Positions 1 through 6,927 of a DNA stretch of 18,826 bases are shown here, in pieces. The notes under the pieces were generated by a model that had not been told where the DNA came from, made no database searches, and saw nothing but the letters and a program-made list of their open reading frames with translations. The first letter of the stretch is position 1. Each line of letters starts with the position of its first letter. The DNA is from UBA9676 sp036522155 (GTDB lineage: Bacteria > Actinomycetota > Actinomycetes > Streptosporangiales > Streptosporangiaceae). The position numbers and the translations under genes are program-made. The DNA lies in the NCBI GenBank assembly GCA_036522155.1, contig DATDGI010000050.1:1-18826 (forward strand). The letters run 5' to 3'.

Positions 1-1775
1 GGCGCTGCCCGGCGGTCGCGCAGCCAGCGCAGGCAGACCGCGATCACCGTCAGGTACAGGAAGTAGGTGAAGCCCTGGGGCGAGAAGTAGTCCTGCCCAA
101 CCCAGTTGCCCAGCTCGAACAGCCAGGCGGCGGTCCAGATCATGCGCCGGTCGGCGGTGAACGCCCGCGCGATGAGGATGACCGGTCCCAGCCACAGCAG
201 GTCGGTGACCGGCAGTGCCCAGTTCGCATAGCTCAGCGCGGATGCCTGGCCGGACGCATGCAGGAGGAAGGCGTTGAGCGCGAAGAAGCCGGGCCAGCCC
301 TGGTAGGGGCCGAGGATGCCGCCCAGGTTGAAGTTGACCCCGTGATGAAAGATGTAGTCGATGACCCCGACGTGCTTCCAGGCCCAGGAGTAGCGCAGCG
401 TCTGGTAGAGGATCGCCGGGGTGGCGTGCAGGATCGCGACCAGCAGGAGCGTGTGCGCGGCCAGCACCGGCCACCGGCTGGCCCGGCGTACGACGGCCCA
501 GCTGAAGCTCACCATGAGCAGCCCGGCCGCGGCCCAGAAGGTGGCCGGGAGCACCATCACCAGCCCGAGGCCCGCGGTCTCCACCCGGGCGACATTGGTC
601 GTCCTCAGGGCGACGGCCCACAGCGCGGCGGTGCCGGCCAGCCCGGCCCAGGGAACCAGCGCCGCCAGCCTGGACAGCACGGCCGCCCGCCTGCTCCCGG
701 GCCGTGCGGCCGCCACCGGGCTGGCCGATGGCCCGGCCACCCGGCCCACGGCGTAGCCCACCGCGGTGATCAGCACCGCGAGCACCAGGGCCGCGGCCGA
801 CCCCAATCCGGACAGCTTCCCCCGTGCCGCCCGCTCCAGCGACCGGCCCACCCCGCGCGGGATCGTGGACAGCACATAAGAACGCTCGGAGGCCAGGGCG
901 CGGCCGGAGCCCGCGAGCCGGGCGACCGTGGCCTTGGACAGGCCCTCGGCATAGCAGCGTGACCTGAGGTATCCCCAGCGTGCCCGGCGGGCGCCCACCC
1001 GGTGCCGGACCGAGGCGGCAGGCTCGTAGAGCAAGACACCGTCGGGGTAACGCTGGCCGACCCGCAGGCACAGTTCGGTCTCCTCGCAGCCCAGCGGGAT
1101 GGTCCCCACCCGGCCCAGGCTGGTGGAGAAGCCGCCGACATCCGCAAGCACCTCGCGGCGGAACGACATGTTCGCGCCGATGAAGTTGCGGACCTGCCCG
1201 CCCTGGCCGTTGAGCCCGCCCATGCCCCGGTAGGTGCAGCCGACCACCCAGTCGAGCTCGGGCGGGAACCAGGGTGGCCGGCCCGCCTCCCAGTCGGGGT
1301 TCACCAGGCCACCGGCCCCGACCACCCGGGGATCGCGGTAGCAGTCGGCCAGCCGGGCGATCCAGTCGGGGTCGGCGGCCGCATCGTCGTCGAGGAACGC
1401 GACCACGTCCCCCTCGGCTCCGGTCACACCCGTGTTGCGCGCCCCGGCCAGCCCCTGCGCGAGCCGGTTCGGGATCACGGCCACCCCGGGCAGGTCAGCC
1501 AGGGCCCGGCGGAGCAGGCCCGGGCAGTGATCCACCACCAGGATGATCTCCAGCGGTGCGGCGCTCTGCTCACGCAGGGACGCCAGCGCCCGGGTCAGGT
1601 CATCCCAGCGGTCCTCGGTGTAGCTGCAGACGACAACGGAGACGGTGGGCGGGCCGGTGGTGCTGGGTGGGCTCACGACGGCACCCGCCCCGGGCGCGGC
1701 CCGGGGCGGATCCTCGACGGAGGTGACTCCGCCGGCTCCTATTTCGACGTCACAAGCGGCACCAATATCGCTCAC
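1..1775 (-). CDS. GT2 glycosyltransferase fused to a polytopic membrane region (3' end beyond window)
   Basis: Partial gene with 591 codons visible; it is open at the left edge. Residues about 44-290 form a family-2 glycosyltransferase domain: a VSVVVCSY opening strand, the metal/nucleotide-binding Asp triplet at 129-131 (AFLDDDAA), a GANMSFRRE acceptor-loop motif near 200-208 and acidic EETE at 231-234. After residue 320 come several hydrophobic spans (about 324-344, 370-391, 401-426, 436-459, 519-538, 568-584), with the motif GQDYFSPQG at 560-568, which I associate with actinobacterial envelope-glycan membrane proteins. The likely role is sugar transfer on the cytoplasmic face to a lipid-linked or cell-wall glycan. 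The GTG start at 1775 overlaps the upstream stop (GTGA), suggesting translational coupling. A second in-frame GTG at 1676 would remove a low-complexity 33-residue leader and start just before the GT2 fold. The sugar and acceptor are unknown. Confidence 0.85.
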   Translation of the reverse strand, partial: MSDIGAACDVEIGAGGVTSVEDPPRAAPGAGAVVSPPSTTGPPTVSVVVCSYTEDRWDDLTRALASLREQSAAPLEIILVVDHCPGLLRRALADLPGVAVIPNRLAQGLAGARNTGVTGAEGDVVAFLDDDAAADPDWIARLADCYRDPRVVGAGGLVNPDWEAGRPPWFPPELDWVVGCTYRGMGGLNGQGGQVRNFIGANMSFRREVLADVGGFSTSLGRVGTIPLGCEETELCLRVGQRYPDGVLLYEPAASVRHRVGARRARWGYLRSRCYAEGLSKATVARLAGSGRALASERSYVLSTIPRGVGRSLERAARGKLSGLGSAAALVLAVLITAVGYAVGRVAGPSASPVAAARPGSRRAAVLSRLAALVPWAGLAGTAALWAVALRTTNVARVETAGLGLVMVLPATFWAAAGLLMVSFSWAVVRRASRWPVLAAHTLLLVAILHATPAILYQTLRYSWAWKHVGVIDYIFHHGVNFNLGGILGPYQGWPGFFALNAFLLHASGQASALSYANWALPVTDLLWLGPVILIARAFTADRRMIWTAAWLFELGNWVGQDYFSPQGFTYFLYLTVIAVCLRWLRDRRAA

Positions 1776-2671
1776 TCAGCCGTCCCCTGAGCCGCCGTCC
1801 CGGGGCTCGCCCACTGCTGGCTGACCGGCTGGCCGAGGAACCCCGGCCAGGTAGGGAACTCGTCGGTCTGAGAGGCGTTCCGGCCGGTTCCCCTGGCCCC
1901 GTCGGCCAGCGCGCGGACGCGCGCGGGCACCGCGGCCCGGCGGCGCTCGGCCAGGATCGTCCGCAGCACCCGCATGCCGTCGCTGAACGCGCTCAGGTTG
2001 CTGACCCCGTGAATCCGTGGATGCTCGAAGCTCGGTACCTCGGTGACCACCAGCCCGGCCGCCGCGACCCGGACGTGGATCAGGGTCTCGACCTCGAAGC
2101 CATCGCCCCAGAGCCGCCCGTCCCCGGGTGGGGCGGCGGCGGTGGCGTCGAGCCCGAGCACCGGCACATGCCGCCGCCAGAAGGCGTTGAAGCCATAGCA
2201 CAGATCGGTGTAGCGGGTGCCGTAGCACAGGTTGACGAACTCGCTCAGCGCCCGGTTGCCCAGGGTCCGGAACCGGGTGATGTCGCTGCTGCCGCCCCCG
2301 GGGGCGAACCTGGTGCCCTTCGCGAAGTCGGCCCCGTCGGTCAGCGCCCTGACGAACCGCGGGATCTCCCCCGGGTCGGCGGAGCCGTCGGCATCGACCA
2401 TCGCGATGATGTCCCCCGTGGCGGCCGCGAATCCACAGGCCAGGGCATTCCCCTTGCCGTTGCGTGTCTGCAGCACGATGCGGACATCGGGCCGCAGCCG
2501 CTGGGCGACCGCGAGCGTGTCGTCCACCGAGTGGCCGTCCACCACTATGACCTCGTAGATGTCACGAGGCAGCCGGGCAAGAACGTGCGGTAGGTTGCGG
2601 GCTTCGTTCAGGGTCGGAATCACCACTGACACCCGGTACCCGGGCACGCTCGAACTCGTCTGGTCCGTCAT
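1772..2671 (-). CDS. GT2 glycosyltransferase, polyprenyl-phosphate hexosyltransferase (DPM1) type
   Basis: Soluble 299-residue family-2 glycosyltransferase. Visible motifs are VSVVIPTLNEARNLP (14-28), the nucleotide-binding VVDGHSVDDT (43-52), NGKGNAL (71-77) and the metal-binding DADGS at 93-97. This set is typical of dolichol/polyprenyl-phosphate mannose or glucose synthases, which load a sugar onto a lipid carrier at the inner membrane. No C-terminal membrane helix is visible, so it would act peripherally. I chose the ATG at 2671 because GGAGGGG lies 3 nt before it. An ATG at 2683 would add four residues, but the ribosome-binding sequence would then fall inside the gene. Its stop overlaps the start of the next glycosyltransferase by 4 bp, so the two probably act in one pathway: this enzyme could supply the lipid-linked sugar and its neighbour could use it. 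The pathway itself is inferred. Confidence 0.88.
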   Translation of the reverse strand: MTDQTSSSVPGYRVSVVIPTLNEARNLPHVLARLPRDIYEVIVVDGHSVDDTLAVAQRLRPDVRIVLQTRNGKGNALACGFAAATGDIIAMVDADGSADPGEIPRFVRALTDGADFAKGTRFAPGGGSSDITRFRTLGNRALSEFVNLCYGTRYTDLCYGFNAFWRRHVPVLGLDATAAAPPGDGRLWGDGFEVETLIHVRVAAAGLVVTEVPSFEHPRIHGVSNLSAFSDGMRVLRTILAERRRAAVPARVRALADGARGTGRNASQTDEFPTWPGFLGQPVSQQWASPGTAAQGTAE

Positions 2672-2683
2672 GGTCCCCTCCAT
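2669..2683 (-). promoter_or_regulatory. Shine-Dalgarno site deciding the start of the DPM1-like gene
   Basis: Two ATG codons lie 12 nt apart in frame. Read on the minus strand, a strong GGAGGGG sits between them, 3 nt before the second ATG. This selects the start at 2671. Confidence 0.6.
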
Positions 2684-2930
2684 GACCGCAGACGAAGCGA
2701 GCGGGGGTGGCCTGCCCTGACCTGACGGCGGGACCGGCCGATTCGCCTTTTCCTAGCTTGGGTGTGGTTGTCGGGCTATGCCGACGTAATCTAACGGTCA
2801 TCCTGACAGACGAGCATCCGTCTTCGACAGGGTTTTAACGAACCCGGCGTGTTGAATCAGGTGGACGCGGCATTCCGCGGCCGCCAGCAGCACGCTTTGT
2901 AATCATTCAGAACGGTACGGTGACCAACAC

Positions 2931-2950
2931 CCCGGCCATCAGCGGCCGGG
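2931..2950. repeat. Short inverted repeat (7-bp arms)
   Basis: CCCGGCC and GGCCGGG are separated by the 6-nt loop ATCAGC. The stem is GC-only with no T-run on either side, so it is not a standard intrinsic terminator. It lies mid-gap, far from any start or stop codon. Confidence 0.35.
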
Positions 2951-3217
2951 CCGGGCTGGGCGGGCCGCACGCCACCAGCGCCACCGGGTCCAGCGGGGGC
3001 AGTCGCACAGCGCACAGTCCGAACCGTGCCGGTAGTGACGATGGGCGCGCCGGTCATGACCGCAGGTACAGAGCGCCTGGCCGCCCGAACCCCCTGTCAT
3101 GGCCGCCCGTCCCGGCCGGGGTCAGCGCGGTCGCCGTGGCCGCACGCCGCGCTGTCCGTAGGGCACATGACTGCCATCACGATCCCTGGGCCGCCGCCTA
3201 TATTGTCTGGGGCGGGG

Positions 3218-3248
3218 CGCGTTTTCCTGATTCACCAGGGACAACGCG
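3218..3248 (-). terminator. Possible hairpin terminator downstream of the MBL gene
   Basis: Compound inverted repeat: outer arms CGCGTT/AACGCG, inner arms CCTG/CAGG, and a 6-nt loop. It sits about 50 bp past the stop of the last gene of the clpS-to-MBL operon, where a terminator is expected. No U-tract follows it on the minus strand, so it is only a candidate, possibly of the actinobacterial tail-less type. Confidence 0.35.
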
Positions 3249-3295
3249 TAACCCGGTGTGAGCATACCGCTCAACCAGCACGCGATCGTGATTGC

Positions 3296-4048
3296 TCAGC
3301 CGAGTTCTACGGAATGGCCTGGCACGGCCAGCGAAATCGGTCCGCCGAAGGCCGATCCGCTGGCCTCCGCCTGGATCCGGGCCGGGTCATTCCAGGGCAC
3401 CAGGTGGGTGAGAATCAGCTGCCCGGCGCCCGCTCTGGCCGCATGTTCGGCCGCCTGCCCGGCCGTCAGGTGCAGGCCAGTGGGCAGGCCGGGGCCGGTC
3501 AGGAAAGACGCCTCGCACAGCAGCAGGTCGGCCTGGCGGGCCAGCCCGACCAGCGCGGCGGATTCGCCGGTGTCGGCCGAGTAGGCCAGGGCCCGCCCGG
3601 CCTGTTCCACCCGGAACCCGAACGTTTCGACGGGATGGTTGACGTGCGCGACCGTGACCTGGAACGGGCCGATCGTGAGCGTCCCCGGGGCCAGCGTGAC
3701 GAAGTCGAAGGCCCCGGCCATGCCGGGATGCTCGCCGAACCCGTAGGCCTGGGCCATCCGGTGCGCGGTCCCGGCTGGGCCATAGACCGGGATCCGCGGC
3801 CGCGGGCCGTCCGGGTGGTAGGTGCGCGCGACCATGTAGGAGCACAGGTCAAGGCAGTGGTCGGCGTGCAGGTGGCTGAGGCAGACCGCGTCGATGCTGT
3901 CCAGGCCGGCATGCCGCTGCAGGGCGCCGAGGGCGCCGTTGCCGAGGTCGAGCAGGAGCCGGAAGCCGTCCGCCTCCAGCAGGTAGCAGGAGGCGGGGCT
4001 GTCCGGGCCGGGAAACGAGCCCGAGCACCCGATGATCGTCAGCCGCAC
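3296..4048 (-). CDS. MBL-fold hydrolase, Rv1339-like (putative cyclic-nucleotide phosphodiesterase)
   Basis: 250-residue metallo-beta-lactamase-fold protein. Metal ligands are visible: the SHLHADH motif (H59, H61, D63, H64), H138 in HVNHPVETFG, D159 in YSADTGES, and H215 in LILTHL. The sequence and its position immediately downstream of cysM match M. tuberculosis Rv1339, which has been reported as an atypical class II cAMP phosphodiesterase. Older annotations call the family RNase Z-like or arylsulfatase-like. Soluble; no signal peptide is seen. In Mycobacterium a rhomboid protease and murI separate it from cysM; here only about 60 bp do. The GTG start at 4048 is preceded by TAGCCT at a 6-nt distance, suggesting an internal leaderless promoter. 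The substrate is inferred by homology; another phosphodiester or lactone substrate is possible. Confidence 0.85.
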   Translation of the reverse strand: MRLTIIGCSGSFPGPDSPASCYLLEADGFRLLLDLGNGALGALQRHAGLDSIDAVCLSHLHADHCLDLCSYMVARTYHPDGPRPRIPVYGPAGTAHRMAQAYGFGEHPGMAGAFDFVTLAPGTLTIGPFQVTVAHVNHPVETFGFRVEQAGRALAYSADTGESAALVGLARQADLLLCEASFLTGPGLPTGLHLTAGQAAEHAARAGAGQLILTHLVPWNDPARIQAEASGSAFGGPISLAVPGHSVELG

Positions 4049-4054
4049 CCCGCC

Positions 4055-4060
4055 AGGCTA
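4055..4060 (-). promoter_or_regulatory. -10-like TAGCCT before the MBL gene
   Basis: The TAnnnT hexamer ends 6 nt before the GTG start, placing transcription initiation at or next to the start codon (leaderless). GGCGGG in the 6-nt spacer could act as a weak ribosome site instead. Confidence 0.45.
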
Positions 4061-4107
4061 CGCGGCCCGGGCCGGCCCGCCAGCCAGGCCCGGAGCTGGC
4101 CCGCGGG

Positions 4108-5055
4108 CTAGGCCCAGAGCTGGCCCTCCAGCCTGGCCTCGGCCTCTTCCAGGGTGCCGGTGTAGGCACCGGTGGACAGGTACTTCCAGCCGCCGTCGGC
4201 GACGATGAAGGCGATGTCGGCCCGCTCCCCCGCCGCCTTGGCCTTGGCCGCTATCCCCAGCGCGGCGTGCAGCGCGCAGCCGGTGGAGATGCCGGCGAAG
4301 ATGCCCTCGGCGGCCAGCAGCTCCCTGGTGCGGCGCAGCGCGTCCGCCGAGGACACCGAGAACCGGCTGGTCAGCACGGAGGGGTCGTACAGCTCGGGCA
4401 CGAAGCCCTCGTCCACGTTGCGCAGGCCATAGACGAGCTCGCCGTAGCGCGGCTCGGCGGCCACCACCGCCACCCCTGGCACGTGCTCACGCAGGAACCG
4501 GCCGACTCCCATCAGCGTGCCGGTGGTGCCCAGGCCAGCCACGAAGTGGGTGATCGAGGGCAGGTCGGCCAGCAGCTCCGGGCCGGTGGTCTCGTAGTGG
4601 GCCCGGGCGTTCGCCTCGTTGCCGTACTGGTAGAGCATGACCCAGTCCGGGTGCTCGGCGGCGAGCCGCTTGGCCACCCGGACCGCCTCGTTTGACCCGC
4701 CCGCGGCCGGCGAGGAAATCACCTGCGCCCCGAACATGGCCAGCAGCTGCCGGCGCTCGGCCGAGGTGTTCTCCGGCATCACGCAGATCATCTTGTAGCC
4801 GCGCAGCCTGGCCACCATGGCCAGGGAGATACCGGTGTTGCCGGAGGTGGGTTCCAGGATGGTCGTGCCCAGCGCCAGCAGCCCGTCCTTCTCCGCCTGC
4901 TCGATCATGAAGAACGCGGCCCGGTCCTTCACCGAGCCGGTCGGGTTGCGGTCCTCCAGCTTGGCCCACAGCCGCACATCCGGCGCGGGCGACAGCCGCG
5001 CCAGCCCGACCAGCGGCGTCCCGCCGACCGAGTCAAGCAGCGAGTCGTAGCGCAT
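4108..5055 (-). CDS. cysM: O-phosphoserine sulfhydrylase CysM (CysO-dependent cysteine synthase)
   Basis: 315 residues, fold-type II PLP enzyme. The PLP lysine is K43 in NPTGSVKDRA, the substrate loop is PTSGNTG at 69-75, and the phosphate-binding GLGTTGTLMG lies near 174-183. The stretch EPRYGELVYGLRN…DEGFVPELYD closely matches mycobacterial CysM, whose arginine in this segment selects O-phosphoserine. The enzyme makes the aminoacrylate intermediate and takes sulfur from the CysO thiocarboxylate, giving a CysO-cysteine adduct. The adjacent cysO and mec genes supply the sulfur carrier and the peptidase that frees cysteine, which supports this route over sulfide-using CysK. The ATG has AGGAG 4 nt upstream. 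A 57-bp gap separates it from cysO in the same direction, so co-transcription is likely. Cytosolic. Confidence 0.93.
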   Translation of the reverse strand: MRYDSLLDSVGGTPLVGLARLSPAPDVRLWAKLEDRNPTGSVKDRAAFFMIEQAEKDGLLALGTTILEPTSGNTGISLAMVARLRGYKMICVMPENTSAERRQLLAMFGAQVISSPAAGGSNEAVRVAKRLAAEHPDWVMLYQYGNEANARAHYETTGPELLADLPSITHFVAGLGTTGTLMGVGRFLREHVPGVAVVAAEPRYGELVYGLRNVDEGFVPELYDPSVLTSRFSVSSADALRRTRELLAAEGIFAGISTGCALHAALGIAAKAKAAGERADIAFIVADGGWKYLSTGAYTGTLEEAEARLEGQLWA

Positions 5056-5112
5056 CAGGCTCCTGTCGCCGCCGGCCGGTGCCCGCCCGTGAGGCCGCCC
5101 CGGCCGATGTGG

Positions 5113-5391
5113 TCAGCGCCCCCCGCCGGCCACGGCCGGCAGGACGGTCACGGTGTCGCCATCGGCCACCGGCGTCGCCAGCCCGCCGAGGAAGCGCACG
5201 TCTTCGTCGTTGAGGTAGACGTTGACGAACCGGCGCAGCCCGGAGCCGTCGACCAGCCGGTCGCGCAGCCCGCTGTGCCGCGAGTCAAGGTCGCTGAGCA
5301 GCTCGGCAAGGGTGGCACCGGCACCCTCGACCGACTTCGCGCCCCCGGTGTAGGTGCGCAAGATCGTCGGGATACGGACCTCGATGGCCAT
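5113..5391 (-). CDS. cysO: Ubiquitin-like sulfur carrier protein CysO with a C-terminal extension
   Basis: 92-residue ThiS/MoaD-type beta-grasp protein. The segments RIPTILRTYTGG (6-17), RFVNVYLNDEDVRFLGG (54-70) and VTVLPAVAGG (81-90) follow mycobacterial CysO closely. Its C-terminal glycine is converted to a thiocarboxylate that donates sulfur to CysM. The protein does not end at Gly-Gly: two further residues, Gly-Arg, follow, so the tail reads AVAGGGR. Carriers of this kind need proteolytic trimming first, and the JAMM peptidase encoded just upstream is the obvious candidate. I chose the ATG at 5391 because it has CAGGAG 8 nt upstream and gives the family length. The frame stays open for 24 more codons upstream, but these show no similarity and overlap the end of mec. 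Confidence 0.92.
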   Translation of the reverse strand: MAIEVRIPTILRTYTGGAKSVEGAGATLAELLSDLDSRHSGLRDRLVDGSGLRRFVNVYLNDEDVRFLGGLATPVADGDTVTVLPAVAGGGR

Positions 5392-5416
5392 GGATGTCGC
5401 TCCTGCTGTCCTGCCG

Positions 5417-5890
5417 TCAACGCGGCTGCTCTTGGTGTCCAACGGGCGGCCCGATGGGTTCATTCCGGCCGGGGCCCGGCCCGCCGGCCACGATCCGTAC
5501 CTCCTCCTCGGTCACCACCCCTTCCAGGATCCGGAACGAGCGGAACTCGGCCTGATCCGGCTCGCGGGTGGACACCAGCACGTAGTGTGCGCCCGGCTCG
5601 CTTGCGTAGGAGATATCGGTCCGGGACGGGTAGGCCTCGGTGGCGGTGTGCGAGTGGTAGATGACGACCGGCTCCTCGTCCCGCTCGTCCATCTCCCGCC
5701 ACACCCGGAACTGCTCGGTCGAGTCGAACCGGTAGAACGTAGGCGAGCGCTCGGCGTTGAGCATCGGGATGAACCGCTCCGGCCGGTCGCTCCCGGCCAG
5801 GCCGGCGATCACCCCGCACGCCTCGTCCGGGTGATCCGCCCGGGCGTGGGCCACGATCTTGTCGTGCAGGTCGGCGGCGATCGTCAGCAT
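5417..5890 (-). CDS. mec: JAMM/MPN+ metallopeptidase Mec (CysO-cysteine peptidase)
   Basis: 157 residues, JAB1/MPN+ fold. The complete zinc-protease signature is visible: E23 in DEACG, then H79, H81, S89 and D92 in the H-x-H-x7-S-x2-D motif (HSHTATEAYPSRTD). The known role in mycobacteria is hydrolysis of cysteine from the CysO-cysteine adduct. Here it may also remove the two extra residues of CysO. The C-terminal 25 residues after about 132 are Pro/Gly-rich and probably disordered. The ATG at 5890 is the only usable start, because the upstream in-frame triplet 30 nt away is the stop of the DUF2017 gene. No ribosome-binding sequence is visible, but TACGCT lies 7 nt before the ATG, so an internal leaderless promoter is plausible. 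Confidence 0.92.
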   Translation of the reverse strand: MLTIAADLHDKIVAHARADHPDEACGVIAGLAGSDRPERFIPMLNAERSPTFYRFDSTEQFRVWREMDERDEEPVVIYHSHTATEAYPSRTDISYASEPGAHYVLVSTREPDQAEFRSFRILEGVVTEEEVRIVAGGPGPGRNEPIGPPVGHQEQPR

Positions 5891-5897
5891 GGGTGTG

Positions 5898-5903
5898 AGC
5901 GTA
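5898..5903 (-). promoter_or_regulatory. -10-like TACGCT before mec
   Basis: The TAnnnT hexamer sits 7 nt before the mec ATG, which lacks a Shine-Dalgarno sequence. This suggests a separate leaderless transcript for mec-cysO-cysM inside the operon. No -35 consensus is seen. Confidence 0.45.
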
Positions 5904-5917
5904 TCGGGGGCGCCCGC

Positions 5918-6544
5918 TCACGCCAGCGCCCGGACCAGGGTGTCCTGCACGTAGCCGAGCCAGTGATAAACCTCCAGATATGCCGAACGCGCGTCCGCGG
6001 GGTCGGTCTCGTCCAGGTCGTACTCGTAGTCCTCGGTGATGCCAAGAACGGTGCCGATGGCCAGCCGCACGTCGTTCAGGGCGCGCAGCCAGTCCTGGGC
6101 AGCCTCGCCCGCCAGCCGCACCCGGCCGCCGCTGGCTGGCAGCGTGCCGAGCACGGTGCGGGCGGCGGCCACCTTGCCCGCGCGCAGGCCTGGCTCGGTG
6201 TACCGGCGGAAATCCCCGGCCGCGTCCGGGTCGTCCCGGTAACCGTCCGGCAGCAGCCGGGCCAGCACCGGGTCATCCGGCGCCGTGGCCGGGCCGCCCA
6301 GCTCGAACGGCTCGATGCCGGCCAGTCCGGTCAGGTCGTCGGCGGGCGGCAACGGCACGGGCCGCTCGCTGGCGGCCGCTCCCGGCGTCGCGGGCCAGTC
6401 CACCGCGTCACTGCCGACCAGTTCGGCCACCTGGCTCACCAGGTTGCGGACGATGACGGCCTGGGCGGCGGTGAAGCGCGCGGTCACGCCGTCCCGGCTG
6501 CGGCGGAAGCCAGGCGTGTCAGCCTCCTCCCCGCCGCCGGTCAC
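5918..6544 (-). CDS. DUF2017 protein
   Basis: 208-residue soluble protein of unknown function, always found next to clpS in actinobacteria (Rv1332-like). The N-terminal part (about 10-45, GFRRSRDGVTARFTAAQAVIVRNLVSQV and on) and the C-terminal helical part (about 150-208, WLRALNDVRLAIGTVLGITEDYEYD and on) are the conserved portions. The middle is Pro/Ala-rich. I chose GTG at 6544 because it overlaps the clpS stop (GTGA), giving translational coupling. An ATG at 6568 would add eight residues inside clpS. Conserved linkage with ClpS suggests a role in protein turnover, but nothing in the sequence shows an activity. Confidence 0.85.
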   Translation of the reverse strand: MTGGGEEADTPGFRRSRDGVTARFTAAQAVIVRNLVSQVAELVGSDAVDWPATPGAAASERPVPLPPADDLTGLAGIEPFELGGPATAPDDPVLARLLPDGYRDDPDAAGDFRRYTEPGLRAGKVAAARTVLGTLPASGGRVRLAGEAAQDWLRALNDVRLAIGTVLGITEDYEYDLDETDPADARSAYLEVYHWLGYVQDTLVRALA

Positions 6545-6831
6545 CGGTCGTGGCTCACGGTGGCCCACAGGCCGTACCCGTGAAGAATCTCGGCGTGCCG
6601 CTCCATCGACTCCCGGGTGCCGGCGGACACCACGGCCTTGCCCTTGTGATGGACATCGAGCATCAGCTTCTCGGCCTTCGGCTTGGCGTAGCCGAACACC
6701 TTCTGGAACACGTAGGTGACATAGCTCATGAGGTTGATCGGGTCGTTCCAGACGATCGTCACCCAGGGCGTGTCGGGCACGGCATCCAGGCCGGCTTCCT
6801 CGCGCTCAACCTCGGCGGGGGCCACGCTCAC
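6541..6831 (-). CDS. clpS: ATP-dependent Clp protease adaptor ClpS
   Basis: 96 residues, usual family length. The core motif WVTIVWNDPINLMSYVTYVF (23-42) carries N29 and D30, which in ClpS line the N-degron binding pocket. LMLDVHHKGKAVV (57-69) is the ClpA/ClpC contact region. The protein delivers N-end-rule substrates to the ClpCP protease. A flexible 20-residue N-terminal arm is present, as expected. The GTG start at 6831 has a strong GGGAGGTGA 6 nt upstream, the best ribosome site in the operon, so clpS is probably the first gene of the unit and is conventionally led. The downstream DUF2017 gene overlaps its stop. The divergent pncB gene begins 96 bp away. Confidence 0.94.
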   Translation of the reverse strand: MSVAPAEVEREEAGLDAVPDTPWVTIVWNDPINLMSYVTYVFQKVFGYAKPKAEKLMLDVHHKGKAVVSAGTRESMERHAEILHGYGLWATVSHDR

Positions 6832-6914
6832 TGGCGGTCACCTCCCATGGCAGACCCCTCCAACTCTGCCAGGGTCCGGCCGTGGGCGCGAACCGGCTAC
6901 GCGGGCGGATTCCG

Positions 6915-6920
6915 TAGGCT
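6915..6920 (+). promoter_or_regulatory. -10-like TAGGCT before pncB
   Basis: The TAnnnT hexamer sits 7 nt before the GTG start of pncB, where no Shine-Dalgarno sequence is seen. A leaderless transcript is predicted. This is the main support for choosing GTG 6928 over the ATG at 6850. Confidence 0.5.
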
Positions 6921-6927
6921 TCCTCTT

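Larger units (their letters stand above)
2672..3295. other. Long intergenic region, no convincing gene
   Basis: About 620 bp between the glycosyltransferase pair and the MBL gene, both on the minus strand. Short open frames occur on both strands, but they have no ribosome-binding site, no recognisable protein features and Arg/Pro/Ala-rich products typical of chance frames in GC-rich DNA. The part nearest the glycosyltransferases (about 2740-2920) is richer in A and T than the surroundings, as expected of a promoter region. A TAGATT hexamer on the minus strand (about 2780-2787) could be a -10 element for the glycosyltransferase operon, but no -35 match is visible. Two hairpin-forming sequences are listed separately. 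Confidence 0.6.

Noticed and set aside
2920..3261. Short plus-strand frames inside the 620-bp gap
   Set aside because: Arg/Gly/Ser-rich products, no ribosome-binding sequence and no -10 at a useful distance. I cannot support them as genes.
3026..4111. 361-codon plus-strand frame across the gap and MBL gene
   Set aside because: Its main part is antisense to the MBL gene. The N-terminal part in the gap has no recognisable features and no start signal.
6550..6927. N-terminal extension of pncB through the clpS region
   Set aside because: It is antisense to clpS and lacks family similarity. The conserved protein starts at the GTG at 6928 with a promoter-like hexamer just upstream.
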